64,000 nucleotides of DNA from Aquibium sp. ELW1220 (GTDB taxonomy: Bacteria > Pseudomonadota > Alphaproteobacteria > Rhizobiales > Rhizobiaceae). Shown here piece by piece: positions 18,339 through 27,092 of the stretch (its first letter is position 1; every line of letters starts with the position of its first letter). A program made the translations under genes and the position numbers. The stretch spans positions 1-64,000 of the forward strand of contig NZ_JAOAOQ010000019.1 of assembly GCF_030398385.1 (NCBI RefSeq). The letters run 5' to 3'. Under the pieces are notes generated by a model. It saw nothing but the letters and a program-made list of their open reading frames with translations. It did no database searches and was not told the DNA's origin.

Positions 18339-20039
18339 TCAGGAGTTGGTCTGCTTCTTCAGCGCGGCACCCAGGATGTCGCCCAGGGAAGCGCCCGAGT
18401 CGGTCGAACCGAACTGCGCCACCGCTTCCTTTTCCTCGGCGATCTCGAGCGCCTTGATGGAAACGTTGATGCGGCGGGTCTTCTTGTCGAACTGCGTCAC
18501 GCGGGCATCGACCTTCTGGCCGACCGAGAAGCGCTCGGGGCGCTGCTCGTCGCGGTCGCGCGACAGGTCCGAACGGCGGATGAAGGTGTCCATGTCGTGG
18601 TCGACGAGACGCACTTCCAGGCCGCCGTCCTTGACGCCGATGACCTCGCAGGTGACGACCGCGTTCTTGCGGAGGTCGCCGGAAGCCGCGGCTTCACCGA
18701 CAGCGTCGCGGCCGAGCTGCTTGATGCCCAGCGAGATGCGCTCCTTGTCGATGTCGACGTCGAGCACCTGCGCCTTGACCATGTCGCCGCGGTTGAACTC
18801 CTCGATGACCTGTTCGCCCGGACGGTTCCAGTCGAGGTCGGAGAGGTGCACCATGCCGTCGACGTCGCCCTCGAGGCCGATGAACAGACCGAACTCGGTC
18901 TTGTTCTTGACCTCGCCCTCGACCACCGAACCGGTCGGGTGGTTGCGGGCAAAGGCCTCCCACGGATTCTCGAGCGTCTGCTTGAGGCCGAGCGAGATGC
19001 GGCGCTTCTGCGGGTCCACCTCGAGCACCACGACGTCCACCTGCTGGGTGGTCGACAGGATCTTGCCTGGATGCACGTTCTTCTTGGTCCACGACATTTC
19101 CGAAACGTGGATGAGGCCCTCGATGCCCGGCTCCAGTTCGACGAACGCGCCGTAGTCGGTGATGTTGGTGACCGTGCCGGTGATCTTCTTGCCGAGCGGG
19201 AACTTGGTGCCGATCTCCGACCACGGATCCGCCTCGAGCTGCTTCATGCCGAGCGAGATGCGGTGCGTTTCCTGGTTGATGCGGATGATCTGCACCTTGA
19301 CCGTCTGGCCGATGTTGAGGATCTCGGTCGGATGGTTGACGCGGCGCCAGGCCATGTCGGTGACGTGCAGCAGGCCGTCGATGCCGCCGAGGTCGACGAA
19401 CGCACCGTAATCGGTGATGTTCTTGACCACGCCCTCGACCACCTGACCCTCTTCGAGGTTCTGGACGATCTCCGAACGCTGTTCTGCGCGGCTCTCTTCC
19501 AGCACGGTGCGGCGCGACACGACGATGTTGCCGCGACGGCGATCCATCTTGAGGATCTCGAAGGGCTGCGGGTTGTGCATCAGCGGGGTGACGTCGCGGA
19601 TCGGGCGGATGTCGACCTGGCTGCGCGGCAGGAACGCCACGGCGCCGTCGAGATCGACCGTGAAGCCGCCCTTGACCTGGTTGAAGATGACGCCTTCGAC
19701 GCGCTCGCCCTTGGAGAACTTCTCCTCGAGGCGAACCCAGCTTTCTTCGCGGCGAGCCTTCTCGCGCGACAGCATGGCCTCGCCCAGCGCGTTCTCGATG
19801 CGCTCGACATAGACCTCGACGGTGTCGCCGACCTTCATCTGGCCGTCCTTGGCCTTGGCGCCGAATTCCTTCAGCGGGACGCGGCCCTCGACCTTCAGGC
19901 CGACGTCGATGATGGCCATGTCCTTTTCGATGGCCGTGATGATGCCCTTGACGACCGAGCCCTCGGCGGAGTGGCTTTCGGAGAAGGACTCTTCGAGCAG
20001 GCTCGCGAAATCGTCACGGGATGGATTGAATTCCGACAT
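18339..20039 (-). CDS. rpsA: 30S ribosomal protein S1
   Basis: 566 residues with six S1/OB-fold RNA-binding repeats, e.g. GSVVKGIITAIEKDMAIIDVGLKVEG, GQVVEGVVKNITDYGAFVDLGGIDG and GKKITGTVTNITDYGAFVELEPGIEG. S1 binds mRNA at the ribosomal platform and is needed to start translation of most mRNAs. The C-terminus (SLGDILGAALKKQTNS) is typical of alphaproteobacterial S1. ATG at 20039. Transcribed after cmk on the same strand, ending at the double terminator. Confidence 0.98.
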   Translation of the reverse strand: MSEFNPSRDDFASLLEESFSESHSAEGSVVKGIITAIEKDMAIIDVGLKVEGRVPLKEFGAKAKDGQMKVGDTVEVYVERIENALGEAMLSREKARREESWVRLEEKFSKGERVEGVIFNQVKGGFTVDLDGAVAFLPRSQVDIRPIRDVTPLMHNPQPFEILKMDRRRGNIVVSRRTVLEESRAEQRSEIVQNLEEGQVVEGVVKNITDYGAFVDLGGIDGLLHVTDMAWRRVNHPTEILNIGQTVKVQIIRINQETHRISLGMKQLEADPWSEIGTKFPLGKKITGTVTNITDYGAFVELEPGIEGLIHVSEMSWTKKNVHPGKILSTTQQVDVVVLEVDPQKRRISLGLKQTLENPWEAFARNHPTGSVVEGEVKNKTEFGLFIGLEGDVDGMVHLSDLDWNRPGEQVIEEFNRGDMVKAQVLDVDIDKERISLGIKQLGRDAVGEAAASGDLRKNAVVTCEVIGVKDGGLEVRLVDHDMDTFIRRSDLSRDRDEQRPERFSVGQKVDARVTQFDKKTRRINVSIKALEIAEEKEAVAQFGSTDSGASLGDILGAALKKQTNS

Positions 20040-20263
20040 TGGTTCTCCTGGATGCCCCGCACCTCATCTCGGACGGGGCGGCACCGGTGGTTCGTGTTTC
20101 GGTTCGCCTGGAGCCGCATTCCGCTCGTCTCGAGCGTTTGGCCGCCGCGGCGGCCGGTCCGGTGCAGTCTGAATGCGGGCAGGCGTCGTTCATCCGGAAC
20201 GCAAAAGGGCGGTGGGACTTCCATTCGCTCGCGAAAGGAAAGGTCCGCCGCCGCTGCTTCCGG

Positions 20264-20908
20264 TCAGTTCCGTGCCGCCAGCGCCTCGTCAATGATGGCG
20301 CAGGCCGCAAGGAACGCGGCTTCTATACTCATTTGCGAGGTGTCGAGCAAGTGTGCGTCGTCGGCCGGCCTGAGCGGCGAATCCGCCCGCCCCATGTCGC
20401 GCGCGTCGCGCCGCTCGATGTCGGCGAGGATCGCCGCGTAGTCGGCCTGGCCGCCGAGCCGCAGGATCTCGCGGTGGCGCCGGCCCGCCCGCACGGCGGG
20501 GCTCGCGGTAACGTAGAGCTTCACGTCGGCGTCCGGGCACACCACAGTGCCGATGTCGCGCCCGTCGAGCACCGCCCCCGGCGGGTCCATGGCGAAGGCG
20601 CGCTGCTTGTCGACCAGGATGCGCCGCACCGGCGGGAACACGCTCACCCGTGACGCCGCCTCGCCCACAGCATGGGCCGACAGCACCGACGGGTCGAAAA
20701 CCGTGAAATCCACCGCTCCCGCCGCCTCGACCGCCAGCGCCTCGTCGTCCAGCGGCTGCCCCGATGCCAGCAGCGCCTGCGCCACCGCCCGGTAGGACAG
20801 CCCGGTATCGAGATGGCGCAGCCCGTACTGCGTGGCCAGCCGGCGGGAAAGGGTGCCTTTGCCCGAGGCGGCTGGTCCGTCGACGGCGATGACGATGGGT
20901 CTGGTCAT
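20264..20908 (-). CDS. cmk: (d)CMP kinase
   Basis: 214 residues, P-loop NMP kinase that phosphorylates CMP and dCMP with ATP. Walker A is GPAASGKGT (11-19). [13 protein letters not shown] and [23 protein letters not shown] are the nucleotide-monophosphate-binding segments. ATG at 20908 ([11 protein letters not shown]) is chosen over an upstream ATG that adds an unstructured extension. The cmk-rpsA order is common in proteobacteria. aroA, often just upstream, is not there. Confidence 0.97.
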   Translation of the reverse strand: MTRPIVIAVDGPAASGKGTLSRRLATQYGLRHLDTGLSYRAVAQALLASGQPLDDEALAVEAAGAVDFTVFDPSVLSAHAVGEAASRVSVFPPVRRILVDKQRAFAMDPPGAVLDGRDIGTVVCPDADVKLYVTASPAVRAGRRHREILRLGGQADYAAILADIERRDARDMGRADSPLRPADDAHLLDTSQMSIEAAFLAACAIIDEALAARN

Positions 20909-21244
20909 GCGCGGCGTTGAAGCGGGATTCGGGCGGGGAGGCAAGGGGGAGGGGCAAGGCAGGACCTGTGATGCGCGCTTCGACGCTCATGGTTTGCATG
21001 CGAATGGGACGTCCGGGCCGGGAAGAGACCGGCGGCCTTCGAGGCGGTCGGGATTCCCAGCCCGATCGTCGAGTTGCGCATGGCCGGGTGGTTGCGCAGA
21101 GAACTGGAACTGTCAGTCTATCCGTTCCATGATCGGGACACCAAGATTGCACCATAGGTCACGAAGATTGCCCGTACCCTCCGCCGTGCTTAAATGCCTG
21201 AGCATCTGTCCAAGGCGCGATCCTGACCAGGGGTCCTGACTCCC
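20909..21244. other. 336-base intergenic region between cmk and the bciA homologue
   Basis: Divergent intergenic region. The short open frames on both strands have no recognisable product. It should contain promoters for cmk and for the bciA homologue. No clear -35/-10 pair, terminator or TGT-N12-ACA (PpsR/CrtJ-type) palindrome was found by eye. Confidence 0.5.
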
Positions 21245-22279
21245 ATGCACTCTGTTACCGCAACCGGTACGCCACCCACCCCGGGTCCCGGGCGCCGGCG
21301 GGTCTGCGTGCTGGGCGCCACGGGGACCATAGGCCGCGCCACGGTCGCCGCACTGCTCCGGCGGGGACACGAGGTGGTCTGTCTCGTCAGAGCCCGCGCG
21401 GGCGTCGGTGGATCGTTGTCCCCGGAAGACACCCTCCGGCTTCTGCAGGGCGCCGCCGTCAGGTTCGTGGACGCTGCCGATCCGGTGTCGCTGCGCCGCG
21501 ACGGATTCGATGGCGAGCGGTTTGACGCCGTCATTTCGTGCATGGCCTCCCGCACCGGTGCGCCGCAGGATGCCTGGGCGGTCGATTGTCGCGCGCACAT
21601 GAACGTCCTCGACGCGGCAAGGCGTTCGGGCGTCGGTCACTTCGTGCTGCTCTCCGCCATCTGCGTGCAAAGGCCGCTCCTCGCCTTCCAGCGTGCCAAG
21701 CTGGCCTTCGAGAGGGCGCTGATCACATCGGGCATGCGCTATTCGATCGTGCGGCCGACCGCCTTCTTCAAGTCGCTGTCAGGCCAGATCGAGCGTGTCC
21801 GCAACGGGCGCCCCTTTTTGATCTTCGGTGACGGCACACTGACGGCGTGCAAGCCGATCAGTGACGGCGATCTGGCCGAATACATCGCGGGCTGCCTCGA
21901 CGACGAGAGCCGCTGGAACCGCATCCTGCCGATCGGCGGCCCGGGCCCTGCGATCACGCCGCGGCAGCAGGGCGAAGCGCTGTTCGAAATGCTGGGGCGC
22001 CCGGCGCGGTTTCGGTCGGTACCCCTGGTCCTGCTCGATGTCGTCGCCGGGGGGCTCGGGGCCGTCGGTCGCATCTGGCCTCCGCTGGCCGAGAAGGCCG
22101 AACTGGCCCGCATCGGCCGGTACTACGCGACGGAGTCGATGCTGGTGCTGGACGCGCGGACGGGCCTGTACGATCCCGATGCCACTCCCTCGACGGGAAC
22201 CGAGACACTGTTCGACTTCTACCGCTCGGTGCTTGGCGGCGGCCGCACGCCGGAACGCGGCGACCACGCCGTCTTTTGA
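21245..22279 (+). CDS. bciA: Divinyl (bacterio)chlorophyllide a 8-vinyl-reductase, BciA family
   Basis: 344 residues, atypical SDR/NmrA-like fold. The NADPH-binding motif GATGTIGRA is at 24-32. Diagnostic DVR/BciA segments are RPTAFFKSLSGQIE, FGDGTLTACKPISDGDLAEYI, the ARIGRYYATESMLVLD block and the C-terminal Y-DP-ATPS-GTETL segment with a final Phe, collinear with what I recall of plant DVR and bacterial BciA. The enzyme reduces the C8 vinyl group of divinyl chlorophyllide during (bacterio)chlorophyll synthesis. In Rhodobacter sphaeroides bciA also lies outside the main photosynthesis cluster. No other pigment gene is in this window. Confidence 0.85.
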   Translation: MHSVTATGTPPTPGPGRRRVCVLGATGTIGRATVAALLRRGHEVVCLVRARAGVGGSLSPEDTLRLLQGAAVRFVDAADPVSLRRDGFDGERFDAVISCMASRTGAPQDAWAVDCRAHMNVLDAARRSGVGHFVLLSAICVQRPLLAFQRAKLAFERALITSGMRYSIVRPTAFFKSLSGQIERVRNGRPFLIFGDGTLTACKPISDGDLAEYIAGCLDDESRWNRILPIGGPGPAITPRQQGEALFEMLGRPARFRSVPLVLLDVVAGGLGAVGRIWPPLAEKAELARIGRYYATESMLVLDARTGLYDPDATPSTGTETLFDFYRSVLGGGRTPERGDHAVF

Positions 22280-22412
22280 GAAGGCGCGGAGGCGGCGAGC
22301 GCCACTCGGTCATGCGTCCTGCTTGCGATCACCTCGCCAAACGCTAGGTTTCCTGCAAATGAACTGATGCAACGGGGTCGTGGATCTGGCCAGGAGAATG
22401 AAGAGGACGAAG

Positions 22413-23333
22413 ATGGTTCTTGCCTGGCTGGCGGGACTGGGCGCTCTTGCGATCATCGCGTCGACCGTTCTTCTCTATGCTCCCGACAAATCCCGCGCCG
22501 TGCTGGAAGTGGCCTACCCTGGCGACTATCGCACGGTGGGAGGGGTGCGGCTGCGTTTGCGCGACACCGGTCCGCGCGACGCGCCGGCGGTGATCCTGCT
22601 GCACGGGTTCGGCGCCAGCCTCGACACCTGGGAGGCCTGGGCGCAAGCACTGTCGTCACGTTTCCGGGTGGTCCGCTTCGATCTCCCCGGCTTCGGCCTG
22701 ACCGGCACCGACCCGACAGGTGACTATACCGACGCCCGGGCGATCGAGATCCTGCTCGGTCTGATGGATCAACTGGGTATCCATCGCGCCGGAATCGTCG
22801 GCAATTCCCTGGGGGGGCGCATCGCCTGGAACTTCGCCGCACGTCATCCCGACCGGGTATCGCGCCTCGTTCTTGTCTCGCCGGACGGTTTTGCCAGTCC
22901 GGGCTTCGCCTATGGCAAGGCCGCCGACGTGCCATTGATGATGCGGGCTCTGCCCTATGTCGCGCCGCGCGGCATGCTGAAAGCCAATCTGGCCGCCGCC
23001 TACGCCCGTCCGGAAGCCCTGAGCGAAATGACTGTGACGCGCTATCGCGACATGTTGCTGGCCCCGGGCGTCCGGGCGGCGATCCTGGCCCGCTTGGAAC
23101 AGACGGTCCTGCGCGATCCCGGGCCGGTGCTCTCGAACATCCGCACGCCGACCCTTTTCCTGGGGGGCGAAATGGACGGGATGATTCCGATTTCGAATGC
23201 AGCCGACTACTTGCGACTGATGCCGAATGCCATCCTGGTGCGCCTCCCGGATGCTGGTCATCTTCCGTTCGAGGAGGATCCTCTTGGGTCTCTTCCACCG
23301 GTCGAGCGGTTCCTGTGCGGCGAGACCCCGTGA
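22413..23333 (+). CDS. Membrane-anchored alpha/beta-fold hydrolase
   Basis: About 306 residues. An N-terminal hydrophobic segment (MVLAWLAGLGALAIIASTVLLY) anchors the protein or acts as a signal. The alpha/beta hydrolase core has the oxyanion HGFGAS, nucleophile Ser in GNSLGGR, acid Asp in GGEMDGMIP and His in DAGHLPFEE. ATG 22413 is preferred because AGAGGA lies five bases upstream. ATG 22398 (adding MKRTK) or GTG 22380 are alternatives. It follows the bciA homologue by about 130 bases on the same strand. A link to pigment metabolism is not supported by sequence. Substrate unknown. Confidence 0.85.
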   Translation: MVLAWLAGLGALAIIASTVLLYAPDKSRAVLEVAYPGDYRTVGGVRLRLRDTGPRDAPAVILLHGFGASLDTWEAWAQALSSRFRVVRFDLPGFGLTGTDPTGDYTDARAIEILLGLMDQLGIHRAGIVGNSLGGRIAWNFAARHPDRVSRLVLVSPDGFASPGFAYGKAADVPLMMRALPYVAPRGMLKANLAAAYARPEALSEMTVTRYRDMLLAPGVRAAILARLEQTVLRDPGPVLSNIRTPTLFLGGEMDGMIPISNAADYLRLMPNAILVRLPDAGHLPFEEDPLGSLPPVERFLCGETP

Positions 23334-23538
23334 CTTGAATCGGGGATGGCTGATCGCTGTATGGGCCGAGCGACGGCGGATCGCGTCATGCCAAACGGGG
23401 CCGACTGGCATCCCGGCCCGTTCGGATGTTCGATAGCTGCACCGCGCGACGCCGCCGGCCCCGATATCGCAATTGACCGCCTGGCGGAGCAGCAGTCTGA
23501 GGGACCGACGTCGATGCTCGGGCGCTTGCCTCCCCCGC

Positions 23539-23655
23539 TCACACGCTCTGCGTGATCCTCTCAAGCCGAGCCCGCCGGGTTGTGCGGCCAGCCCCTTGCC
23601 GTGCCCGACGAGGGACAGGATGGCGACGGCGTGGCCTTCGCAATCGGCAATGTAC
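23539..23655 (-). pseudogene. Remnant of a short-chain dehydrogenase gene with internal deletion
   Basis: On the minus strand, GHAVAILSLVGHGKG followed by LAAQPGGLGL matches the N-terminal part of the SDR at 27571-28272 (TVAILSSSGKGEALAAELGGLGF). It is joined, with a frame change, to a C-terminal ERITQSV-stop that matches the SDR ending (GGITRSV-stop). At the DNA level the similarity includes a nearly identical stretch around GACGAGGACAGGAT and the CACACGCTC-GCGTGATCC at the stop. The middle roughly 170 codons are missing. Best read as a decayed, internally deleted copy of the neighbouring SDR. Confidence 0.65.
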
Positions 23656-23740
23656 TTCGACAGGTTCCTCGAGCGGGCGCCGGTTATTTTTCTCCACTGT
23701 GTTCCGTCCGGCGTTGCTGCAGGAAAATCGATCGCTTAGC

Positions 23741-23777
23741 AAAAAAAGATGGCGCATACCCAAAAGTGGGTATGCGC
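23741..23777 (-). terminator. Strong hairpin with a U-run on the minus strand, no gene attached
   Basis: Perfect 11-bp stem (GCGCATACCCA / TGGGTATGCGC, 23752-23762 and 23767-23777) with a 4-base loop. Reading the minus strand, four bases separate the stem from seven U (A-run 23741-23747). It looks like a Rho-independent terminator, but no protein gene lies upstream of it on that strand. Confidence 0.5.
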
Positions 23778-24235
23778 GATTCTTCCAAATCCTTAGCGTC
23801 GATCCCGCCACAAGAAGGGACTTATTCGGCAGTCGTGCCGCGAGACGGGGTTAACTGGGGGATGCTTTTGGCTGCGGGCAGCGCCGGGCTGGCGACGACC
23901 ACCATCGCAGACGCACACTGCGACACGCTTCGGTTTCCGTGTCGCCAGAAGACGCTCCCGATTTCTCGATCCGGCCTGACGCATGCATCGGTCGAGGTTC
24001 GGGGCGGGCGCTTTCGGCGGATGCGTGTCCGCCCGGTGTCCTTCACCATCGGACCCCGTGACGCATTGGGTGGACGCGGCACTCAACGGAGCCGGGATCA
24101 CCGCACAGATGCGGCGCTGTCGAGCCGTCGGCCAGAGCGGGCGAAGTGATCTGCCGGAGATCGACCGTGCGAGAACGACAAGGGGCGTCAAGCGAAACGA
24201 GAAGAGGCGGAGAGACAATGGGCAGGGGGAACCTC

Positions 24236-25918
24236 ATGACGAACCGGCCGCTCTGCGCCCCGGCCTGGGCCGCGGCACTCCTGGCATCGGCGCTCGCCTT
24301 CCAGCTTCCGGCGCACGCCCAGACCGAGGAGTTCGGACGCGCGGGAAACTTCACCGTCCTCCTGGAGCCGCACGCCCCCGGGAACTGTCGCGCGATCATG
24401 TACGACCGAAAACACCAGCCCGACTTCGGCGAGTTCTTCGCAATCGCCTTCGACGGTCGAGACTGGCAGATCTGGACCGACTACCGGATCTACCACGCGC
24501 AGACCTATTCGATCACGGTGGACGGCCGGCCTTTCGATGCGTGGTTCGAGCAGATCGAGAACGTCGGGGTGGCTTCGGTCGATCGCAACCTGATCGATGC
24601 GATTGTCGATGGCGGACGGATCAGTCTCAATCTCGACCCCGACGGACCGGACTACTCTCTGCGCGGGTCCGCGCGCGCGATCGAGATGCTGGAATCCTGC
24701 GCTCGCGGCAGCGGCCCGAGCGGCAGCGGGATCGAGAACGCCAGCGATGGCGAGACCAACGCGTACGGTGGCTATGATATCGGCGGAACCCCGGAGGCCG
24801 ACGAAAGCCGGTACGGTTCGGTGCGGGGCTGGACGGTCTACAGCGCCACGATCTCCGACAACTTCGCCTACTGCGCGGGCGAGTTCGACGATCGCGGTAC
24901 GCCCTGGCGGCTGGGTTGGGACGGGATGCAATGGCAGGTTGCGGTGGCCTTGGACGCCGAGCCCGACTGGAGCGGCTCTCTCGACGTCGACGGCGACAGC
25001 CTTTCGATCAGCGGTTCGGCCAAGAGTGGATGGACGCTTCTGTGGCTGGGGATGCCGGAACTCGAAAGGATTCGCGACGGCAACTTGATGATCGTCGATG
25101 TCGGCCGTGTATCGATCGACCACCGCCTGATTGGAACGGCAGCCGTCATCACCAAGATCGAGGAATGCGTACGGCGCAACGGAGGGCGCGCCCGCGCGGC
25201 GGAGGCGCCGGTGTCGTCCCGCCGGACCCATGTCGCCAACTCGGGTGGCGCGGACTGCCCGGACGACGGCCCTCGGCTTCCCTTCACCGGCATCTGCGCG
25301 GGCCGCGCCGTCAACTATCTCGGGGGCGAGGCCACCTACGGTGACTACCTCCCCGACCCGGCTTGCGAATGGGTCGTCAACGAGGTGCAGATCGTCGAAG
25401 ACGCGCTGCTCTACCGGGCGCTGCGCTGCAAGGGTGTCACCGCGCAACTCGAATTCGCCGGCGGGGCGCAGTGGGCCCAGCTGATGGTCGTTCGCTCGGC
25501 GCTCGAAGCGGCTTACGGGTCGCCCGTCAGCGATCCCGAGACCCCTCTGGTCTGGTTCAGCACGATCGACCCGACCGACGTCGAACGGCAGCTCGACATG
25601 CGATCGCGCCAGGGCGCGGAGGCGGAACTGCGCGGGCGCGTCTGTGCGATCCGGAAAGCCGATCCTTCCATTTCGCCGGACGGCTACGTCTTCGACATCA
25701 CGCCCGCCGACCCGCAATACGCGCAGAGCCTGGAAGAGCCGACGGGCGCGCAGTGCGGGCCGTTCAGCTATGGCGACGGCTCGGTCCGCTTCTGGCGCGT
25801 CCTGGGCGACTACGCCTTCCTGTTCGACCTCAGCGCGGACATCTACCAGGACATCGATCCGAACACCGTGACGCTGCTCAGGAAAGATGGCAGCGGCGCC
25901 TGGGCGGCTGTGGACTGA
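24236..25918 (+). CDS. Secreted multidomain protein of unknown function (A-B-C modules)
   Basis: About 560 residues with a Sec signal (MTNRPLCAPAWAAALLASALAFQLPAHAQ). ATG 24236 has AGGGGGA five bases upstream. ATG 24218 is an alternative. Three modules: A (from FGRAGNF to LESC, ca. 35-160), B (from YGGYDIGG to IEECVRR, ca. 175-320) containing LGWDGMQWQ and WLGMPELERIRDG, and a C-terminal Cys-containing module C. Modules A and B both recur, in reversed order, in the next gene. No known family was recognised. Likely periplasmic or extracellular. Confidence 0.7.
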   Translation: MTNRPLCAPAWAAALLASALAFQLPAHAQTEEFGRAGNFTVLLEPHAPGNCRAIMYDRKHQPDFGEFFAIAFDGRDWQIWTDYRIYHAQTYSITVDGRPFDAWFEQIENVGVASVDRNLIDAIVDGGRISLNLDPDGPDYSLRGSARAIEMLESCARGSGPSGSGIENASDGETNAYGGYDIGGTPEADESRYGSVRGWTVYSATISDNFAYCAGEFDDRGTPWRLGWDGMQWQVAVALDAEPDWSGSLDVDGDSLSISGSAKSGWTLLWLGMPELERIRDGNLMIVDVGRVSIDHRLIGTAAVITKIEECVRRNGGRARAAEAPVSSRRTHVANSGGADCPDDGPRLPFTGICAGRAVNYLGGEATYGDYLPDPACEWVVNEVQIVEDALLYRALRCKGVTAQLEFAGGAQWAQLMVVRSALEAAYGSPVSDPETPLVWFSTIDPTDVERQLDMRSRQGAEAELRGRVCAIRKADPSISPDGYVFDITPADPQYAQSLEEPTGAQCGPFSYGDGSVRFWRVLGDYAFLFDLSADIYQDIDPNTVTLLRKDGSGAWAAVD

Positions 25919-26018
25919 GGCATGCGTCGGACCAGCCCAAGGCCGGTCCATCTGAAAGCGGGCAACGAACGCCGTTCGCCCTTCCGGCAGTCGGCACCTG
26001 AATCATGAGGGGACCACC

Positions 26019-27026
26019 ATGTTGAACTTGCGCATCATCGCTTGCACGACCGTCGCAGTGGCCGCGGCTCTGCCGGTTCTTGCCCAGACGAACGATTATG
26101 GCGGCTACGACATCGTCGGCCAGCGGCAAGGCGAGTACTTCTACTCCGATACCCGCGGATGGCGCATATTCGCCGCCAAGGACGGCCCGACATTCGCCTA
26201 TTGCTTTGCGGATACGGATCAGAGCAACGGATATTCTCACCGGCTCGGCTGGGACGGCATGCAGTGGCAACTCGCGGTGCCGGTCCGGTCGCGACCCGAC
26301 TGGGAGGGAACCCTCCAGATCGATGGGGCAGGCTCCGGCCAGGGCTATGGCAGGGGCGGCGATTTCATCTCCGGCACCGCGGATGCCGACTGGACCATCG
26401 CCTGGCTCGGGGAGGCCGAACTCGACGGCATCCGCCGTGGGAGCGTCGCGGTGCTGGGCGCAGGCAGGCACGATTACGAGTTTTCGCTGTCGGGCGCGAC
26501 GGCGGCCATGCTGAAGGTTCAGGAATGCGTCGAACGGTCCGGCCGTGCCGCACCGGCTACAGTGGCACAGCCGGAGCCTGTCGCCAGCGACACCGTCCGC
26601 TTCGGCAAGGCCGGGAACTGGCTCGTCAACGAGATCCGGGATGGCGCGCAGACCGTCGCGTGCGAAGCCCTCGACCCGTCCGAAAATCCGAATCTGCGCT
26701 TCGAGATCGATCGCGACAATTCCTACATCGACTTCCGGGATGGCGGCTACATGGGCGACCTGGGTGAACGCGTACCCATCCGGGTTCTGTTCGGACCGGG
26801 CAGTTCGTGGAGCGAAACGGAAGTCGAGATCATCGAAGGCCGGGATGGCGACAAGTGGGCCCGCATTTCCGAGGGACGCAGCGACGGGCCTGGCTTCCTG
26901 GACGATGCCATTCCCAACGCGCCTCAGGTCTCGTTCGTCGGCGAGAGCATCATCCTGGATACGCCCCTTACCGGCACCAACCGGGCGCTCGATCTGTTCT
27001 TCCGCTGCAGCGACAAGATCCGCTGA
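26019..27026 (+). CDS. Secreted paralogue with permuted modules (B-A)
   Basis: 335 residues with a signal peptide (MLNLRIIACTTVAVAAALPVLAQ). Module B comes first (YGGYDIVG, LGWDGMQWQLAV, PDWEGTLQIDG, WLGEAELDGIRRG, VQECVER), then module A (VRFGKAGNWLVNEI to FFRCSDKIR). Compared with the upstream gene the order is swapped and module C is missing. Same strand, about 100 bases apart, followed by the CVNH lectin gene, suggesting a three-gene export unit. Function unknown. Confidence 0.7.
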   Translation: MLNLRIIACTTVAVAAALPVLAQTNDYGGYDIVGQRQGEYFYSDTRGWRIFAAKDGPTFAYCFADTDQSNGYSHRLGWDGMQWQLAVPVRSRPDWEGTLQIDGAGSGQGYGRGGDFISGTADADWTIAWLGEAELDGIRRGSVAVLGAGRHDYEFSLSGATAAMLKVQECVERSGRAAPATVAQPEPVASDTVRFGKAGNWLVNEIRDGAQTVACEALDPSENPNLRFEIDRDNSYIDFRDGGYMGDLGERVPIRVLFGPGSSWSETEVEIIEGRDGDKWARISEGRSDGPGFLDDAIPNAPQVSFVGESIILDTPLTGTNRALDLFFRCSDKIR

Positions 27027-27092
27027 GCCCAACGCCGATCTGCTCCTGCGAACCAGAACGGCCCATCACTCCACTGGAAAGGGGAATTTCCA

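Larger units (their letters stand above)
23334..24235. other. 900-base gene-poor region
   Basis: Between the hydrolase and the secreted-protein gene no plausible intact CDS was found. It contains a decayed SDR remnant (23539-23655), a strong hairpin flanked by an A-run (23741-23777) and otherwise unassigned sequence. The short frames across it have unusual composition for this genome (Arg/Ser/Pro-rich shadows). Confidence 0.6.

Noticed and set aside
20909-21244. PpsR/CrtJ-type TGT-N12-ACA operator upstream of bciA.
   Set aside because: Nearest matches fail in the second half-site. No convincing palindrome found by eye.
22413-23333. BchO-type magnesium chelatase accessory protein next to bciA.
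   Set aside because: Motifs only show a general alpha/beta hydrolase with an N-terminal anchor. Nothing specific to BchO is recognisable.
23539-23811. 90-residue minus-strand open frame as a gene.
   Set aside because: Most of its translation is out of frame with the SDR-derived sequence. Only its last residues match the SDR, so it is better treated as a pseudogene remnant.
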